From Osedax fenrisi (Eukaryota; Annelida; Polychaeta; Sabellida; Siboglinidae): a stretch of DNA of 64,000 bases. The notes under the pieces are model-generated. The model saw only the letters and a program-made list of their open reading frames with translations. It was not told where the DNA came from and made no database searches. The stretch covers positions 28,261,059-28,325,058 of the forward strand of contig OZ025241.1 of assembly GCA_964019155.1 (NCBI GenBank). Direction: 5' to 3'. This document shows, piece by piece, positions 11,250 through 25,617 of this stretch; position 1 is the first letter of the stretch, and every line of letters begins with the position of its first letter. A program made the translations under genes and the position numbers.

Positions 11250-12212
11250 ATAATTATGAATTTAAATGACTCAGATGGATCATTTATAATATTAATATCA
11301 TAAATAATTATAATATATTATTTTATATAATAAAATAATAATTAATACAATTTATAAATAAATATAGATAACATATATATATATAAGTATAAATATATCA
11401 TATAATCATTATAATAATGTATACTTATATTAATATACATTGTTACAATGATTGTATCAAATCCCCTAGTACTTAAAATATAGGTATTAATAATAATATA
11501 TTATAATATTTATTATTAATCAAATATCAAATATTTGTCAATATAATGTCCAACCTTTCAGAACTATTATTTTTATCTTTAGTGTTTTTATTTAAAAATA
11601 TTCTAATATCCATTTTATATATGTACATTTTTGGAAATAATGAAAATTAACTTGATACAATAACATAATGTAATGTAATAAGGGGATACAACATTTGATA
11701 ACTAATATAGCACACTCCATAATGTTAAATTTCCATTCATTAAAAGTTATAAATTAATCATAAATCATCAGTAGTAATATTTAATAAAGTAATAAATCAT
11801 TGTTTTTTATATAGTGAATTTAATAATTGAGTAATGGATTATACTATGTATATATTTAATATATGGATATAATATATGGATATACATATATGGATACATT
11901 GTATATTATACAATATGAAGAGAGGTAGGAATGAAGAGTTACATTAATAAAATATTGGTATTCATAATATATTGTATTGTTCATATATGTATAAAAAATA
12001 TGATAATTTGTATAGAAAATATTGGGGGGGGTCACCCCCCCCTTGAAAATATATTGGGGGGGGGGTCGCCCCCCCCTACCCCCCCTGTTCTTGCGCCACT
12101 ATGTGTGTGTGTGTGCGTGCGTATAGATATTGCAACGTATGGAAATGTTTTCGCGGAGAGAATGTATACTATATAATTAACGATGTACGTATGTATACTA
12201 TTCACGTTTTAT

Positions 12213-12490
12213 ATATATATATAATAATAATAATAGTTTATTTATACACTTAAATAATAGTAGAAATAATTCTAAAGTGTAAAACATAATATTAAAAAAA
12301 ATAATTATAATAAAATATGTTTTTTTCAGTCTTTTTCGGAAGGTTGAAATGGAAGGAACACTTCATATCACAAGGGGTAGCTTGTTCCGCATCGAAGCAG
12401 CATACATCCTGAAAGACATCTTTGTGATTTGTAATCGACACCGAGCTTCTTAAAGTTTCATTGGACAACGCCTCAAGTAGTCAGTTATGT
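12213..12490 (-). pseudogene. LINE 3' end relic
   Basis: On the minus strand the window 12392-12300 reads RNKLPLVI, a stop, then SVPSISTFRKRLKKTYF. This is the WN.LP...R......F...LK end of jockey/CR1-type LINE ORF2 proteins, with the Trp lost and a stop where Arg is usual. The 3' UTR runs down to an (ATA)n-like tail at 12215-12232. It lies just outside the hAT element, and its end sequence differs from the LINE piece inside that element, so it is a separate insertion. Confidence 0.65.
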
Positions 12491-12962
12491 TATCTGATAG
12501 CAGGGTTGATAAATAGGAAGGTACTCCATACAAATTACTTTTTTAATTAAACATACAAATCTGTAATTAATTCTGGAAGGTACCCTTTTAATTTCGGTAA
12601 ATAATAACTAGTCGATATATTAGAATATGGGATATTACATACAATTTGTATACATCTACGAATAACTCGTTCAATGTTTTTTATATATATTTTGGAGTTC
12701 CAATTTATATGTGTGCACACACATGTATGTGTATGTGCGTGCGTATACTTGTATATGTGTGTGATACCGATATTTGTATCATTATTAAATGCTTATATAT
12801 TTTTATGAATCATAATTCAATTATTTCGCTAAAAAAGTATCATACTAATAATTGTTTAATTATTTAATTATTATACGATTATATTATTTGTAAATAACAC
12901 AAACTATATAATTTTATATATATATATATATATATGTATTTCATATATAATGTATATATATA

Positions 12963-13330
12963 TGATGATGATGATGATCATCATCATCATCATCATCATC
13001 ATCGCCATCGCCATCATCATGCTTACATATGGTTTATTAGGCACTGTTGCAAAGTGATGACACTCCTCGTAAGTTCACTTAAAATAAATATATATACAAA
13101 TAAAACACAACAACCATAAAAACGAAAAACTAAAGAAACAAAGTGGAAGTAATAAGAACAAAATATATAAGATAATATTAATATAAAGAAATTGGATATA
13201 CCTCTATAGAAGATAAATATGATTTGAGATGAGTATTGAAGGATGTGAGAGTATTAAATGGATCTTATAGATTAAGGGAGTGAATTCCAGATAGATGGAG
13301 TAATGTATACATTACTTATAGGATTACCTA
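12963..13330 (-). pseudogene. LINE 3' end relic with (ATG/CAT)n tail
   Basis: The minus strand around 13300 reads WNSLP, a stop, SIRSI, then (frameshifted) DPFNTLTSFNTHLKSYL, resembling a LINE ORF2 end. A 3' UTR follows and terminates in AATAAACCATATG next to a palindromic (GATGAT)n/(CATCAT)n tract at 12963-13020. Upstream minus-strand sequence to about 13460 (RYPTAIL...IPETLF) may continue the same protein. Frameshifts make the limits approximate. Confidence 0.5.
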
Positions 13331-13503
13331 TAGGAGAAAGAGCGTTTCTGGAATTTAAGGGAGAATGGCTGTGGGATAACGAGATGTATATTGGAAGTTG
13401 AACGTGTATCGTGGATGGTGGAGCGATTTAAGAGCTAATCAAATATATATAAGTGCATAAAGGAGTACTATATATGTATGGGTTATAGAAATGAGTCGAC
13501 ATA

Positions 13504-13510
13504 GTTATTG

Positions 13511-13554
<44 letters not shown>

Positions 13555-13665
13555 TATACAAATAGTAAAAATAGTAAAAAAAATATGTATATATAAATAT
13601 TTTGTTTATTTTCGCTAATTATCATATATATCTATATATAGAGAGTCTTTATTTATGAACCCTTA

Positions 13666-13755
<90 letters not shown>

Positions 13756-13760
13756 ATATT
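13504..13760. repeat. (TA)n microsatellite cluster
   Basis: Two long TA runs (13514-13551 and 13670-13760) are broken by short TTTATA interruptions and separated by a TCTATATATAGAGAG palindrome. They are typical of the several dozen (TA)n tracts spread over the window, for example 18767-18808, 19459-19510, 30864-30910, 37925-37965, 46394-46446 and 49870-49935. No gene is seen nearby. Confidence 0.9.
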
Positions 13761-13955
13761 TAATGTTCATCGAAGAATTACTAGCGATGGTGTAAACACA
13801 TTTAAATAATAATAATAATAACCGTTATAAAACTAATAAAGATAAACATATATAATGTGAGCAACAAGATATACCTTAGCTCATGTATGGTAATAATAAA
13901 AGTTAAATAGTTTTATTTTATTGAAAGTAGTTTTTATTTGTGAATAAATTATAAC

Positions 13956-14174
13956 TTGGGTTTATTAGAACATTATTTGGCAGGCCTTCCCGAATTTAAT
14001 TGCTTTTATCGTAAAATCGCGCTTATCAAATATCATAAAACTATACCATTGAGGTATGAGATTAGAGGGATATTAGGATGTTATGATATTATAGCGGAGT
14101 CGGTAGGCAATTGTTTTGGGGATACATTAATTATGGAAATAGTAAGGTTCAGTGGTAGTGAGGATTTTACATAA
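13956..14174 (+). other. Short unidentified open frame
   Basis: A 72-residue frame is slightly GC-richer than its surroundings and starts at a TTG; the reading begins GLLEHYLAGLPEFNCFYRKI. I do not recognise it. Nothing in the residues suggests a transmembrane helix, a signal peptide or a zinc-binding pattern. The opposite strand also stays partly open and reads like transposon filler. It lies in the 9.4-kb GPCR intron between exons 2 and 3, so an old mobile-element fragment is more likely than a gene. Confidence 0.15.
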
Positions 14175-14979
14175 TAGAATAACAGTTTTATAATAAATAG
14201 CCCGGGTTATACAGTAGGTCGGTTTAGTTTTTACATAGAAGGACGATACGGGTATGATGTATACGTACAGGTATACGTATAGGCATATAACCTACTATAG
14301 TATATTACCTACTATAGTCAGTATGAGGTATACTATAGTATGTATTCCGACCTGAAATATATAGGTTACAGATTGAGGATAGCTCTGCTGACCAATATCG
14401 ATGATCACATCATGTTAGATCTATTTAGTTAGCGGTAAATGTTTGTTAATAGGTATATATATATTATATATTATATAATATATATTATAACCTATAGTTT
14501 GATACAACTATAGTTAGTTTTGTATTTATTAGTGATGATTTGCAGAAGTTGAAGCGGGAGATTATAAGTGATTCGGTAGGAGGAACGGCCCATTATCTTA
14601 TATACGCCTACTTAATTTCTAATTAACCTATAGGTTATATAGGATATATCATTATTGGATTTATTTGCGTAGACATTTATTTATATCGGGTGGTGCAGTT
14701 GATTTGTTTACTAATTAATGAATTCCAACAACGAGGTCTTATATCACGTATATATACACACGCGCGCGCATATGTTTGATGTATAACGTAATGACCCCAT
14801 TACCTGTCGTGATTTATTCGTTATGTAATAACGTGTAGAGGTGCGGCGGTGGAGGTTTATGCGCTGTTTATTATGTACTGTTATGTGGTATATTGTCTTC
14901 TAGCCTGTTGTTGTTGTTTATTAAACCTAAATAAAGATTGCGTTGACTATTTAACATATACATATAGTTGCATATATTA

Positions 14980-15022
<43 letters not shown>

Positions 15023-15153
15023 AACAACAACAGAAAATATTATATATTATATTGAAGCCATTATGAGAATAAATTATATGAATTAAATCACTGTAAATTA
15101 ACAGAAAACAAAATGTTAATTCTTATAATAAATATTATTATTATTATTAGTAT

Positions 15154-15203
<50 letters not shown>

Positions 15204-15399
15204 TACTGACATATAAATTCAGTTTATAAGTACTAGTGTAGTGTCTCTTATATACGAACACACCACTTATATATGTATACATGTATATATTAAATTAAAT
15301 CAACACAAGATAAATTATACTACACGAATAATAAATCTTTATATAAAATATAATTGAATATAAATTGAATTATTCGTATTGCTTGGAATAAAAATATGT

Positions 15400-15745
<346 letters not shown>

Positions 15746-16845
15746 ATATAGATTCTATGAATTATAATTACACTCATCACTATATTACTGATGTATTGTA
15801 AGCTATAAACAATACTAGAATATATGACGTGAGAGTTATATACCATCATAAATGAATAATTTAATCATATCTATATATATATATATACACACATATATAT
15901 AGAGAGATAAATTATATTGATAGTGATGATTTAATACTATATATTTATTGAATATTTATCAGTAAATTATAATAAGAGTATATTATACTAGATTTTATTA
16001 TACTATAGATTATATGTAGATATTGTTTACGATGATAAATTACCATAAATAGTAAAACCTCTCTATAATGAAACCAATTATGTGAAACATCTCGTTATAA
16101 AGTAGAGTGATATTTTATTAAATTAATTGGATTCGTAAAATTGGATTCATTAAACCTTCTTACAAAATACAATTTACAAAATCACAACAACTAATAAATA
16201 GTATTCTAATAGCCGGAATAATCTTTGGAATAATCTATCTATTAATTAATTAATTAATTAATTAATATTTCCCCCTGATTATTGGTTATAATATACGGAT
16301 GGGTATACCCAATATATACCAAGGTATACCCTATCTATAGATAAACTAGATTATATTAAAAATATCCTTATTATAAAAAAATATCCTCTATTTATTGATG
16401 ATATAATACTAATAATAAATAAGAAAATATAATAATAAGGATGTGATATAAGAATATTAATATCGAATATATATATATATATATATATATATACACTCAA
16501 ACGAAAACTGTAATCAAATAGAAAACAAATACAAATTAAGTGGAACATGATGGGAAGTCTCGGACCCATATGGGGTGGACAAGGTTGATGAATCATTGTT
16601 ATGATATATTTGCCAACATCACTATCGTGGTCACTTATAAATACTTCTGAAAATATATTCTACAGAAATCATATGTGAAATATATTTCTATTATTAAAAG
16701 ATAAAATAGTCAGCATATTATGTTTAAATATATTGTATAGTACATATCCATATATTTACACAGTAAGTTCACCTATAAGGTAGTTAGGGGTGCTTATTTA
16801 TAAGTGTTACATTAATGAAAATATCGCTAAATACTAAGAAAACTA

Positions 16846-16895
16846 AATCAAGGGATGTTATTATACATGTATAATAACACCCCTTGATTTAGTGC
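16846..16895. other. 24-bp-arm hairpin
   Basis: AAATCAAGGGATGTTATTAT on the left pairs with ATAATAACACCCCTTGATTT on the right around a TACATGTA-type centre, with one mismatch. It lies in the GPCR intron and probably marks a tiny foldback element. Nothing else identifies it. Confidence 0.6.
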
Positions 16896-17917
16896 ACCTC
16901 ATTGAAGAAAAGAGATATTATTTTATTTATAAATTAAAAACATATAAATTGAATTCATGTAGGAGATCGACCAATATGCAGTCAATATATGTGTTTATAT
17001 ATATATATATATCCTATAGGATAATGTACATGATTATACATATAAAATAATATTGAAATACAATATTTATAATAATTATATATTAAATATAATAAGATTT
17101 ATTTAATAATATATATATATATATATATATATAAATTATGAAAATACAATATAGTTACCATCTTAATATAATAAAACCAAATTATAGGAATTAATACAAT
17201 AATGATATATTTATAATTTAAAGTATTCTTAATATACTACTATAATATATTATAATCTATAGATTATATATAATAAAATTACAGAGGATTCTTAATATAC
17301 ATAATATACTACTATAATAAATTATAATCTACGATCTAATTATAGAATCCTTTATAATTATATTGTGAATACTTATTGTATATGTATACATACGAATGTT
17401 AATTATATTGTTGATATACGGGTAGTATCGATATTGGTTAATCTATAGACCCATAATTCGTTTAAATGTGGTCTATTATATACATCTAGCATGCTAGATG
17501 CTAGTGCACTCATAATGTATGTGAAACTATAGTAATACCCAAAGAGATAGAGAGAAAGCTAGAGATTTCTCTCTATCTCTATGGTAATACCCCGTATAGG
17601 GGGTTAATTGGTACACTTATGGGGTGAGCTATAGTTTTACCCGGGAAACTGATAGAGGCGTTTCTTAACAATTGTATATATTAGACAATACGCTATAACT
17701 ATAATCTAATACAATATAATGTAATGTAATATGTTATAATATAACTTTACAATAGTAATACAAATTAGTTGTCTTATTTAAAGCACATTAGAACTAGTAA
17801 TATAATGAATATTAATTTACGGAATATTTGTATTTATATTTATTTTATTATAAAAATTCTAATAAATAATAATAATAATTAAATATATAGTGAATGATAG
17901 ATATCTAACTAACTGAC

Positions 17918-18107
17918 CATTAGCTGCCATTTGAAGACGGTGTTGACCCATATAGGCGGCAGGAGCAGCACCAGTAGTGACAGGTCAGCCACGGCTATGC
18001 TGACCAGGAAGGCGTTAGTGGTTGACCTCTTGGCGTCCAGTACTACCAAGGTCAAAGTGTTTCCGACCAGTCCGAGCGCGAAGATCAAAGGCGCTACATA
18101 ACGGTAT
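17918..18107 (-). CDS. GPCR gene exon 2 (TM1-TM2)
   Basis: The exon is 190 nt, entering with one base of a split codon and leaving in phase 0. It encodes YRYVAPLIFALGLVGNTLTL, where GN in TM1 is the class A signature Asn 1.50. It then gives VVLDAKRSTTNAFLVSIAVA followed by DLSLLVLLLPPIWVNTVFKW; the A-V-A-D pattern holds the conserved TM2 Asp 2.50. The acceptor is GGGTTCTAG before ATACCG and the donor is ATG then GTCAGT. It joins exon 1 by completing a Leu codon. The intron sequence immediately upstream in the gene is a 32-bp minisatellite that ends a few bases from the acceptor. Confidence 0.92.
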
Positions 18108-18111
18108 CTAG

Positions 18112-18303
18112 AACCCGGTAATTTAGGGGTTAATCATGCATGGAACCCGGTCATTTAGGGGTTAATCATACATGGAACCTGGTCATTTAGAGGTTAATCA
18201 TACATGGAATCCGGTCATTTAGGGGTTAATCATACATGGAACCTGGTCATTTAGGGGTTAATCATACATGGAACCCGGTCATTTAGCGCTTAATCATACA
18301 TGG
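18112..18303. repeat. 32-bp minisatellite, six copies
   Basis: Six tandem copies of a 32-bp unit, AACCCGGTCATTTAGGGGTT followed by AATCATACATGG, differ at one to three positions each. A degenerate seventh copy follows to about 18318. The array begins within 5 bp of the GPCR exon 2 splice acceptor, so its first unit contributes the intron's 3' end. It may have spread from that junction. Confidence 0.9.
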
Positions 18304-18764
18304 AATTCAGTAATGTAGATCATTTAACGATATTCTGATGATTAAATTACATTTTTTTGCGCACATAGTTTGAAATATAATACATATTAAATATAGTATA
18401 TGTTATTACAAATAAACCTCGTTATATTTACATATATTATCATGTTAAAGATATTTAATTAATTTTAATATTTGCATAACAATGTATGGTTGCTATACAA
18501 TACACTCCAAGGTCACCCCTACCGGATATCGAGGGTCGCGTGTCTTAGCACTAATAACTGATCACGTGCTAGTGTTAACTGTGTAATTGTGTACATATTA
18601 GTGTGCACTTCTACACGTGTTATTGTGTACATATTAGCGTGCCCTTCTACACGTGTAATTGAATAATTAATAATAAGTTACATTCGAAGAATTATTATTA
18701 AGATCGTAATAGTGGCAACCAATTAATTGTTATTAATATCATAACCCACGCCGTGGGTAATATC

Positions 18765-18812
<48 letters not shown>

Positions 18813-19256
18813 GATATTATTAAATTATTAATTTTATTTATTTATATTTTTATTTTACATAGAGCTTATTTTAAATAAGAATTTCCGTAATAACATAAAA
18901 TCATCATCATCACCATATATATATATATATATATATACAATATATGATATAGGTAATTACATAATTAGGGTATTCAATGACCGTGGAATACGTTATGTGA
19001 TATATTCCACAGAGATCAAACACTATAGTATTCTATACATAGTATACGCGTGTATATGTTATAACATATACATATGCATATGCATATAAGCACTGAAATA
19101 CACCCATAGGTGTATACATATAATGCATTATTAAAATTAAAAATAAAATTAAAATAACTAAAATTGTACATGTACAATTTTAGATTTGATAATAAAACAT
19201 GTTCATTCCCATGGGATTGCAACTAGTGAGTGGTAATGATCTATAACTACCAATAT

Positions 19257-19455
19257 ACCCCAGCAGGCTTAGTCGTTAGACACGCAGGCATACGGAAGTG
19301 GGTTCAAACCCCGTCCGGAATAATAACATATGTTATAATAACATATGTTTATAATAATATTTAAAATATGAATTATATCATTTTGTGTACAAATTGTTCT
19401 TTTGATAAAACTTAGATGCCTTAACGTAATATCGGCTCATGATATCGGCTTCGAA

Positions 19456-19512
<57 letters not shown>

Positions 19513-19587
19513 ACTATTTGTTTGTAATTTAATATTTAGCTATGTTCTTGATGGGATGAAATAACTCAACCAAAATAACAATAAATA
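19257..19587 (+). mobile_element. tRNA-derived SINE, diverged copy
   Basis: The head has polymerase III box-like words: TTAGTCGTTAGA near the A-box position and GGTTCAAACCCCG as a B box. The body shares GATGCCTTAAC, ATCGGCTTCGAA and TTCTTGATGGGATGAAATAA with the two better copies at 51630 and 53439, and the tail is ACCAAAATAACAATAA. A (TA)n run (19459-19510) has grown inside. It lies in GPCR intron 1. Confidence 0.7.
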
Positions 19588-21018
19588 TGTATATTTCGAG
19601 AGAGATCTCAATAGTTATCTCTCTCTATATATATATACGTGTGTGTATATTGTATACACAAACCCGTGCACCACTATATTCATGATGAAATACTCTGAAC
19701 ATATATATCAATGAATCGAATACAAGAGTGATTGTCTAGGACATATAGGCACGTGATATATTATATAATATTAAGAGAAGGAGCCTTAAGGGCAGGCGTA
19801 ACCTTCGATATTATTTTTTAGGGAAAATGTTGTTATATTAAAATATTAAAATTTAATTCATTATGTTTAAAATTATGTATAATATATCATATAAAATTAA
19901 ACACAAGTGCCTCAAATATGAAGTTTAATCATAGACATATTCAAAATGGTGGTATTTAATAATCAGAAAAAAATGCAAGTAAAAATGTAGGTAACTATAT
20001 CTCTGGTGTTTTTTTGTCGATTTTTTTTTATATATCTATAACTTTTGAACTCTTATATGAATCTTTATAACATTTTCTGAGTATATATAAATATATGGAT
20101 TATATTATATAGGTATGTAAGCTAAAGTAAATACAATCAATTAATATAATTATTTGAAAAATAATAAAAAAATTATTTTCTTTATTCTAATACATTTATT
20201 ATTTGATAATGTACCTATATAAATAGAGATGAAAGTTATCTAGTATATAATTTAAAAAAAATTAGAAAAAATACTCATAAATAAAAAAGATATAACCTGT
20301 TAAAAAATAGATATTTTCCACTATCTTTTACTCGGTATACACATGTTACGCTGGGCTAAAATTAAAGGGAAGAGACATACATGAAACGAATAAATAAACT
20401 ATTTAAAATATTACCTTATAAGGTAATAAACAAAAATAAGTGTAATCGTATTACTATAAATACACCATTATTGCGAACTTAAATAAACAACCTATAGGTC
20501 AACCTATAACGTATACGTTAATTGTTAAATAACCAAATGGGGAGTATAGGTTACTGTCTGATTAACTAAATTTAGTTACTCGTGGTTACTGTCACACATC
20601 CTTTAGTATATCTTCTATTTAATATAACTCATTCATCGCAATTTTGATGTTAGTAAACTTGTGCCGGTTTTAGAAGAACAATTATGTGTCGTACTTTATT
20701 ACTCATAATATTATTATAAATGAATACTCCTTTTTATCATATCGACTTATCTGACAAGTTTAATATATCATAAGTATTACAATTGCCCATTTCGAATAAT
20801 TATATATATATATCTCAATTTAATGAACTTTAATGAATTTAATGAACAATTTAGTTTATCATTTCGACTCACTTGCTTTTTTTTGGTATAGTTTGATTAG
20901 ATAAATGAATACCACATGAGTCATTATTCCTATTATTATAATATAATATTATTAATTATTTGTTTAATAATTATTATTGATTAATTTATATTTATATATC
21001 GGACCCTATCGAATACAA

Positions 21019-21064
<46 letters not shown>

Positions 21065-21554
21065 TACTTAACTACTGAAATATATCATTATACTTTTCAT
21101 ATAATAATATAAATTAATTAATTAATAATATATATATATAAATAATGTGTTAATTATATGAAATGGATAAGTAAGATTAACCTACATTTAATAATTTTAT
21201 TTTAAATAAACATGTATTATAATAACTAGTTAACATAAAATAACAATATCGAAATATCTGCTGATACTGCTGATAAGTATATAGAGATAACTATATAGAG
21301 ATATGTTAAATATACGAATACTGTTGCCATTAAATACTGTTGAATTATTACACTTGTAGGTACACCTATAGTAATTGGGGGGGGGGGGTTTCTTATTATA
21401 TAATAATCTCTGAACGTGTACAAGAGATAAGTTTTCGAACACTTTTATAGATGTCATAGTGACTTTACTGTGGTGTTCATCAAAAGTAACCCTTGCAGAA
21501 GAGGGTAGGTATGCAGTATATATGTAAAGTATACACTTTTCTGACTTGATACTA

Positions 21555-22367
<813 letters not shown>

Positions 22368-22388
22368 TATATAGATAACAGTGCATAC

Positions 22389-23683
22389 TAGTGCTGTAAA
22401 ATTTCAAATACTTGGTTGTTCTCGAGAACTTCAAATCTTAAAATGTTGTTCTCGATAACTTCAAATCTTTAAAAAAATATCAAGTTCTCGAGAACTTCAA
22501 ATCTCTCATATTTAGGTATGTTCTCGAGAACTTCAAATCTTTTAATAATATTTTAAAATACGTTAACGAAGAAAAAAATTAGGTATTAATTAATTAATTA
22601 TTATTAATAATAATAAATTAATTAATAAATAATTATTATTAATTAAATTAAGTATTAATTATAATAATTAATAAATAATTATAATAATTAATAAATAATT
22701 ATAATAATTAATAAATAATTATAATAATTAATAAATAATTATAATAATTAATAAATAATTATAATAATTAATAAATAATTATAATAATTAATAAATAATT
22801 ATAATATTTAATAAATAATTATTATTAATTAATAATAATAATTAATTTATAAATAATTATTAATTATAATAAAATAATTAATAATTATTAAAATAATATA
22901 TAATTAATTATTATTAATTAATAATAATAATTGATATTATTAATTAATAAATTATAATCGAATAATTAACAATACATAATTATTAATTACTTGAATTATT
23001 GAATACGTTACTATTATAATAATCATATATAGCTATATAAACCTATATAGTAATTTAAAACCTATTTAGTAAAGTTGTAAAAGGAATCCTATATACTATA
23101 TACACCACAGCTTATATATAGAAGGCTAAATATAAATATTATATTTAGACTATATATATATATATATATATATATACCATATATGGTGTCAAATTATAGT
23201 GTCAAATATTTATTCAATATGTACTTGTAGACAAATATAGTTTTAAACGGTTTATGAATTAACATTATATATATATATTAGTACAGAGTAGGTAGTACCT
23301 ACTAGGTACGATATGAAGAATATACGTAATAATTTTTAAATATTGTTATTAATGTGTAATAAATAAAGGACACTGTGTCCTTGATAACATTATTCTATTT
23401 TAAATATATTATCATATAGGTGGAATAACTGATGATCGAATTAATAGTATCTATACATTTTAATGGATATTTTAAAATAGTTGAAAGAAACGTATTTAAT
23501 AATTATGTTAATCGATCGTTACCCGAACAATTACCCGACATGATACCCAAACCGAAACTAAATTTAAAATAAAGATTTGAGACCATCAAATCTTTCCAAA
23601 TACCCGAAAATTTAAGATTTGAACCGAACCGAAAAAAAAAGATTTGAGATTTGATATTTGAGATTTGAAATTTTACAGCACTA
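22389..23683. mobile_element. TAGTGCTGTAAA-type hAT element
   Basis: The ends are perfect inverted copies of TAGTGCTGTAAAATTTCAAA. Flanking 8-mers GTGCATAC (22381-22388) and GTTCATAC (23684-23691) match at 7 of 8, as for a hAT target duplication. The left subterminal region repeats CTCGAGAACTTCAAATC four times (one copy changed to CTCGATAAC). The right one is rich in GATTTGAGATTTG. The interior holds an AT-only minisatellite and palindromes. No transposase is seen. The first 12 bases of the TIR equal those of the element at 6391. Confidence 0.8.
22655..22815. repeat. 20-bp AT-only minisatellite
   Basis: About seven or eight tandem copies of TTAATAAATAATTATAATAA (one circular phase of the unit), flanked by further AATTAATTA palindromes. 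It sits within the hAT-like element at 22389-23683. Confidence 0.9.
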
Positions 23684-24153
23684 GTTCATACACATATAAC
23701 TATATACACACACATATATATATGTATATATATATATACTTATATATGTTAAAATGATGAATCAGAATATATCATCCATAGATATATACAGATAGTCATT
23801 ACTGATGATTCATGTATTTCTAATAGTATTAATTAAAGTAACGTTGCCATTCATTACCAACAACTAATAAAATGAATCAACTTAACCGCAATACTTAGTT
23901 TATCGAACAGTTCCGAATATATACGAATCAAATTGATAAGACTTTGTTAATGTGGTATAAGTGAGGTAAGTTATATGCTATTTATAGTTATTAGTACACA
24001 ATATATTAAAAATAGTATATTACTTTTAATCGTATACGATCTGAGTATTTTATATTCATAATATCCCGAACACGATCTGATACTTTTTTTTTTAAATATA
24101 TAGAGACTTTATAAGTACATTCATTTACATCCCTTGTTTTCTTATGTATGTTA

Positions 24154-25124
24154 GGGAAGTCTCCGATTACCGATACCCTCATAATACCGACCCCCTCTCG
24201 TATATCAGTAACTATAAGAGATATCAAAAAAATATATACACATGAACTGTTAGTGATTTAATCATAAATATGAATAAGGATTGTGTCTTACAAATATTCA
24301 ATCCTACAATTGTTATTTGATAAAATGTAATATTCTGTTTTTACTTTTTAAATATTTGAATAATAACTTTTTTTAAATCATTGTAAATACTTTATTAATT
24401 AAAAGAAAACTTAATGTTGGGCATAATATTGTAGATCAATAAAATGTTTATAACTATTATAAAAATAATGTAATTTGTCCTATTACCGACCACATGTGAT
24501 TTATAATATCCAATCAAAATAGATTTGTATTTTACTTTAAAATATGTCGTAACTTGTTTGTGTATCATTTATATAGATTTCGGATTCATGATTCCAGTTG
24601 ATTATATACATACTGATTAATAAATTAAAAAATAAATAATAATATACACTATTTTAATATAATTACTATAAAGTTTAAATTTAAATTTAAATGTACTATT
24701 AAAACATAAATCAATAACAAATTCATTACGTGCATGTTATAATTTATTATATTTATGTATATATACTATTTTTATTGGATATTTATAATACTATCGGTAA
24801 TATATTACCGACCCCCTAAAATAAGCGTGCTTATACCATGGTATAAATAATTGTAGTATTATAAAATCCAATAAAAATAGTATATATACATAAATATAAT
24901 TAATTATATCCTATAGGAGAAGGGGGTCGGTATTAGGAACATGTATCCGAATACCGACCCCCTTGTGTATTCTTGTAAATATAATAATATCAACAATTTA
25001 AAATAGCCGCATTATTCATTGCCATTAATATTACCCTAATTACAAAATTTCATATAAATATATTTAATATTGAATACATTATTACAAATAATCATGTAGG
25101 GGTCGGTAATCTGATACTTTCACC
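24154..25124. mobile_element. GGTCGGTAAT-type MITE, copy 2
   Basis: The left end is GGGAAGTCTCCGATTACCG after TA. The right end, inverted, is GGTGAAAGTATCAGATTACC before TA. Internal outward and inward copies of GGGGTCGGTA lie near 24193, 24808, 24925 and 24955. The right part repeats, on the same strand and in the reverse arrangement, the AAATAGCC and TTATTACAAATAATCAT blocks of copy 1 (3657-4673). Non-coding, with TA on each side. Confidence 0.65.
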
Positions 25125-25452
25125 TATGTTCTTAATTCTAGTACCAACACAGAATCCGAATTGGTGATGGAAAATTTACGAATTAGTAAAATATAAATAG
25201 CCAAGTCTAGTTTAAATTATGATCTATAGATCATTTATTATAATAAATCACGATTACAAGTACTGCCATATCACCAATGTTATATAATACACGTGGAATG
25301 AAATATAAATGAAGGATATTAAGGGGTATATTGATAAGTGGATTAATAGTCACAACATCCCATTATCACTGCATTATATATATTTGATGTAGACCGCAGT
25401 GATAGGTATAACTCTCCTCACTTATTATTTTTGTCCGTGCTATAGTCAATGT

Positions 25453-25617
25453 TAGGGGCGCTGCAATTGTGGGGGGGGAGGTCGGGAGATATGTACATTG
25501 TACCCCCATTCTAAAATCTAGGGTGACCCCTTATTTATTGGTCCCCTCTACTTTTACCACATAATTTATTTTGATTGGTTGGTCCCCCCTGCATACAACA
25601 TCGTTCCAGCGCCCCTA
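25453..25617 (-). mobile_element. TAGGGGCGCTG MITE, copy 1 (perfect TSD)
   Basis: TAGGGGCGCTGCAA and TTCCAGCGCCCCTA form the ends. GTCAATGT flanks both sides exactly (25445-25452, 25618-25625). The interior has G and C homopolymer runs around ATTTATTTTGATTGGTTGG, the most conserved internal block of this five-copy family. It is inverted relative to the copies at 29091, 40877 and 52564. The 8-bp duplication and TAGGG start fit the hAT superfamily. Confidence 0.85.

Larger units (their letters stand above)
8531..12101. mobile_element. Decayed hAT element with nested insertions
   Basis: TAGTGGCGCAAGA at 8531 and its exact inverse, TCTTGCGCCACTA, ending at 12101 bound a 3.57-kb segment. Both ends are followed inward by long G/C runs. 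TGTGTGTG flanks both sides (8523-8530, 12102-12109). The position fits an 8-bp hAT target duplication, but the context is a (TG)n tract, so this is weak on its own. A hAT transposase C-terminus lies inside on the minus strand at 10165-10505. A LINE fragment (8740-9786) carrying a MITE (8988-9606) and a small MITE (11116-11249) have inserted into it. The rest (10520-11100, 11260-12000) is AT-rich with no further feature seen. It lies in the GPCR intron between exons 2 and 3. Confidence 0.75.

Noticed and set aside
16051..16200. Complete pogo/Tigger element
   Set aside because: Only one end-like sequence (AGTAAAACCTCTCTATAATG) was seen; no partner end or transposase was found nearby.
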